DNA of 5,496 nucleotides from Bacteroidota bacterium (GTDB taxonomy: Bacteria > Bacteroidota > Bacteroidia > Chitinophagales > Chitinophagaceae): contig JAEZAY010000284.1 of NCBI GenBank assembly GCA_023427575.1, positions 1 to 5,496 on the forward strand, in the 5' to 3' direction. Shown here piece after piece: positions 5,052 to 5,496 of this stretch (the first letter of the stretch is position 1; the number at the start of each line of letters is the position of its first letter). Under the pieces are notes generated by a model. It worked only from the letters and a program-made list of their open reading frames with translations. It was not told the DNA's origin and searched no databases. The position numbers and the translations under genes were made by a program.

Positions 5052-5496
5052 ATGTACGGAAAAGCCGGAACCTGGGATGATACTATTGTTGCACTGGCGA
5101 CCGCGCCGGGAGTTTCAGCCATTGCCGTAATCCGGCTCAGCGGGCCCGAAGCCCTCCCAATTGCCAATCGGCTCTTTCCCTCAAAAGATCTTTCGAAACA
5201 GGCTTCCCATACACTCCATTACGGACCCCTGAAACATGGTGATAATTTGCTCGACGAAGTGGTGATCTCTTTATACCTGGCGCCGGCCTCGTATACAGGG
5301 GAAACCGAGATTGAGATCTCCTGCCATGGATCGCCCTTTATCCAGGAGCAGATCATCAATGCCTGTGTGGAAAATGGGGCCCGACTGGCAAAACCCGGCG
5401 AGTTCACCAAACGGGCTTTCTTAAATGGTAAGCTCGACCTGGCCCAGGCCGAGGCTGTGGCCGATCTAATCGCGAGCAATAGCGCTTCGGCCCAAA
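5052..5496 (+). CDS. mnmE: tRNA uridine-5-carboxymethylaminomethyl(34) synthesis GTPase MnmE (N-terminal part)
   Basis: MnmE (TrmE), with MnmG, builds the carboxymethylaminomethyl group on the wobble uridine (U34) of certain tRNAs in the cytoplasm. The frame is open from the ATG at 5052 to the window edge: 148 complete codons of a protein usually near 450-460 residues. What is visible is the N-terminal tetrahydrofolate-binding (TrmE_N) domain: DDTIVALATAPGVSAIAVIR (9-28) with LSGPEA, then SYTGETEIEISCHGS (80-94), and the strongly conserved ARLAKPGEFTKRAFLNGKLD (110-129) with LAQAEAVADLI, which begins the helical domain. The G domain and the C-terminal Cys motif lie beyond the window. The gene follows the tonB terminator and has its own candidate promoter, so it is probably transcribed separately. 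There is no sign of damage in the visible part. Confidence 0.95.
   Translation, partial: MYGKAGTWDDTIVALATAPGVSAIAVIRLSGPEALPIANRLFPSKDLSKQASHTLHYGPLKHGDNLLDEVVISLYLAPASYTGETEIEISCHGSPFIQEQIINACVENGARLAKPGEFTKRAFLNGKLDLAQAEAVADLIASNSASAQ

Noticed and set aside
1..5496. Mobile element, CRISPR array, tRNA/rRNA or phage signatures
   Set aside because: I saw no transposase or integrase frame, no regularly spaced direct repeats, no terminal inverted repeats and no tRNA-like cloverleaf; the gene content is ordinary core chromosome.

Overview
The window looks like chromosomal DNA of a Bacteroidota bacterium, most likely Chitinophagaceae or a close relative. This rests on the protein families: a DUF5118/DUF5117 Met-zincin protease, a four-helix ExbB, paired ExbDs, and a TonB with an N-terminal RNKDYGAYELR motif. 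It also rests on A-rich translation starts without Shine-Dalgarno sequences and on TAnnTTTG-like promoter elements. The assignment comes from recognising families, not from a database search.

Layout: (1) Positions 1-1550, minus strand, hold the N-terminal 516 codons of a secreted zinc metalloprotease. The catalytic HExxHxxGxxH and the Met-turn are inside the window; the C-terminus runs off the left edge. (2) Positions 1551-1855 are a 305-bp AT-rich divergent intergenic region with a candidate promoter for the plus-strand genes and two dyad elements. (3) Positions 1856-4934, plus strand, hold a four-gene co-directional cluster: exbB (287 aa), a first exbD (226 aa), a second exbD (180 aa) and tonB (276 aa), with gaps of 77, 30 and 53 bp. 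A 7-bp hairpin lies between exbB and the first exbD. (4) A strong intrinsic terminator at 4956-4985 closes the cluster. (5) A perfect TACTTTTG promoter element at 5032-5039 lies just upstream of mnmE, which starts at 5052 and runs off the right edge after 148 codons.

How the genes work together: ExbB and the two ExbDs should form the inner-membrane proton-driven motor that energises TonB. TonB would reach through the periplasm to outer-membrane TonB-dependent receptors (SusC-like transporters in this phylum). The polar and acidic channel residues are present: T209, E238 and T243 in ExbB, D20 in the first ExbD and D35 in the second. The protease and mnmE are neighbours with no evident mechanistic link to the motor.

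I found no mobile element, CRISPR array, tRNA/rRNA gene or clearly novel system. The genes are intact where visible. The points worth a second look are details of the TonB system: two dissimilar ExbDs (one with an enlarged periplasmic part), a TonB whose membrane helix lacks the Ser/His motif of the E. coli protein, and the RNA/DNA dyads around exbB.
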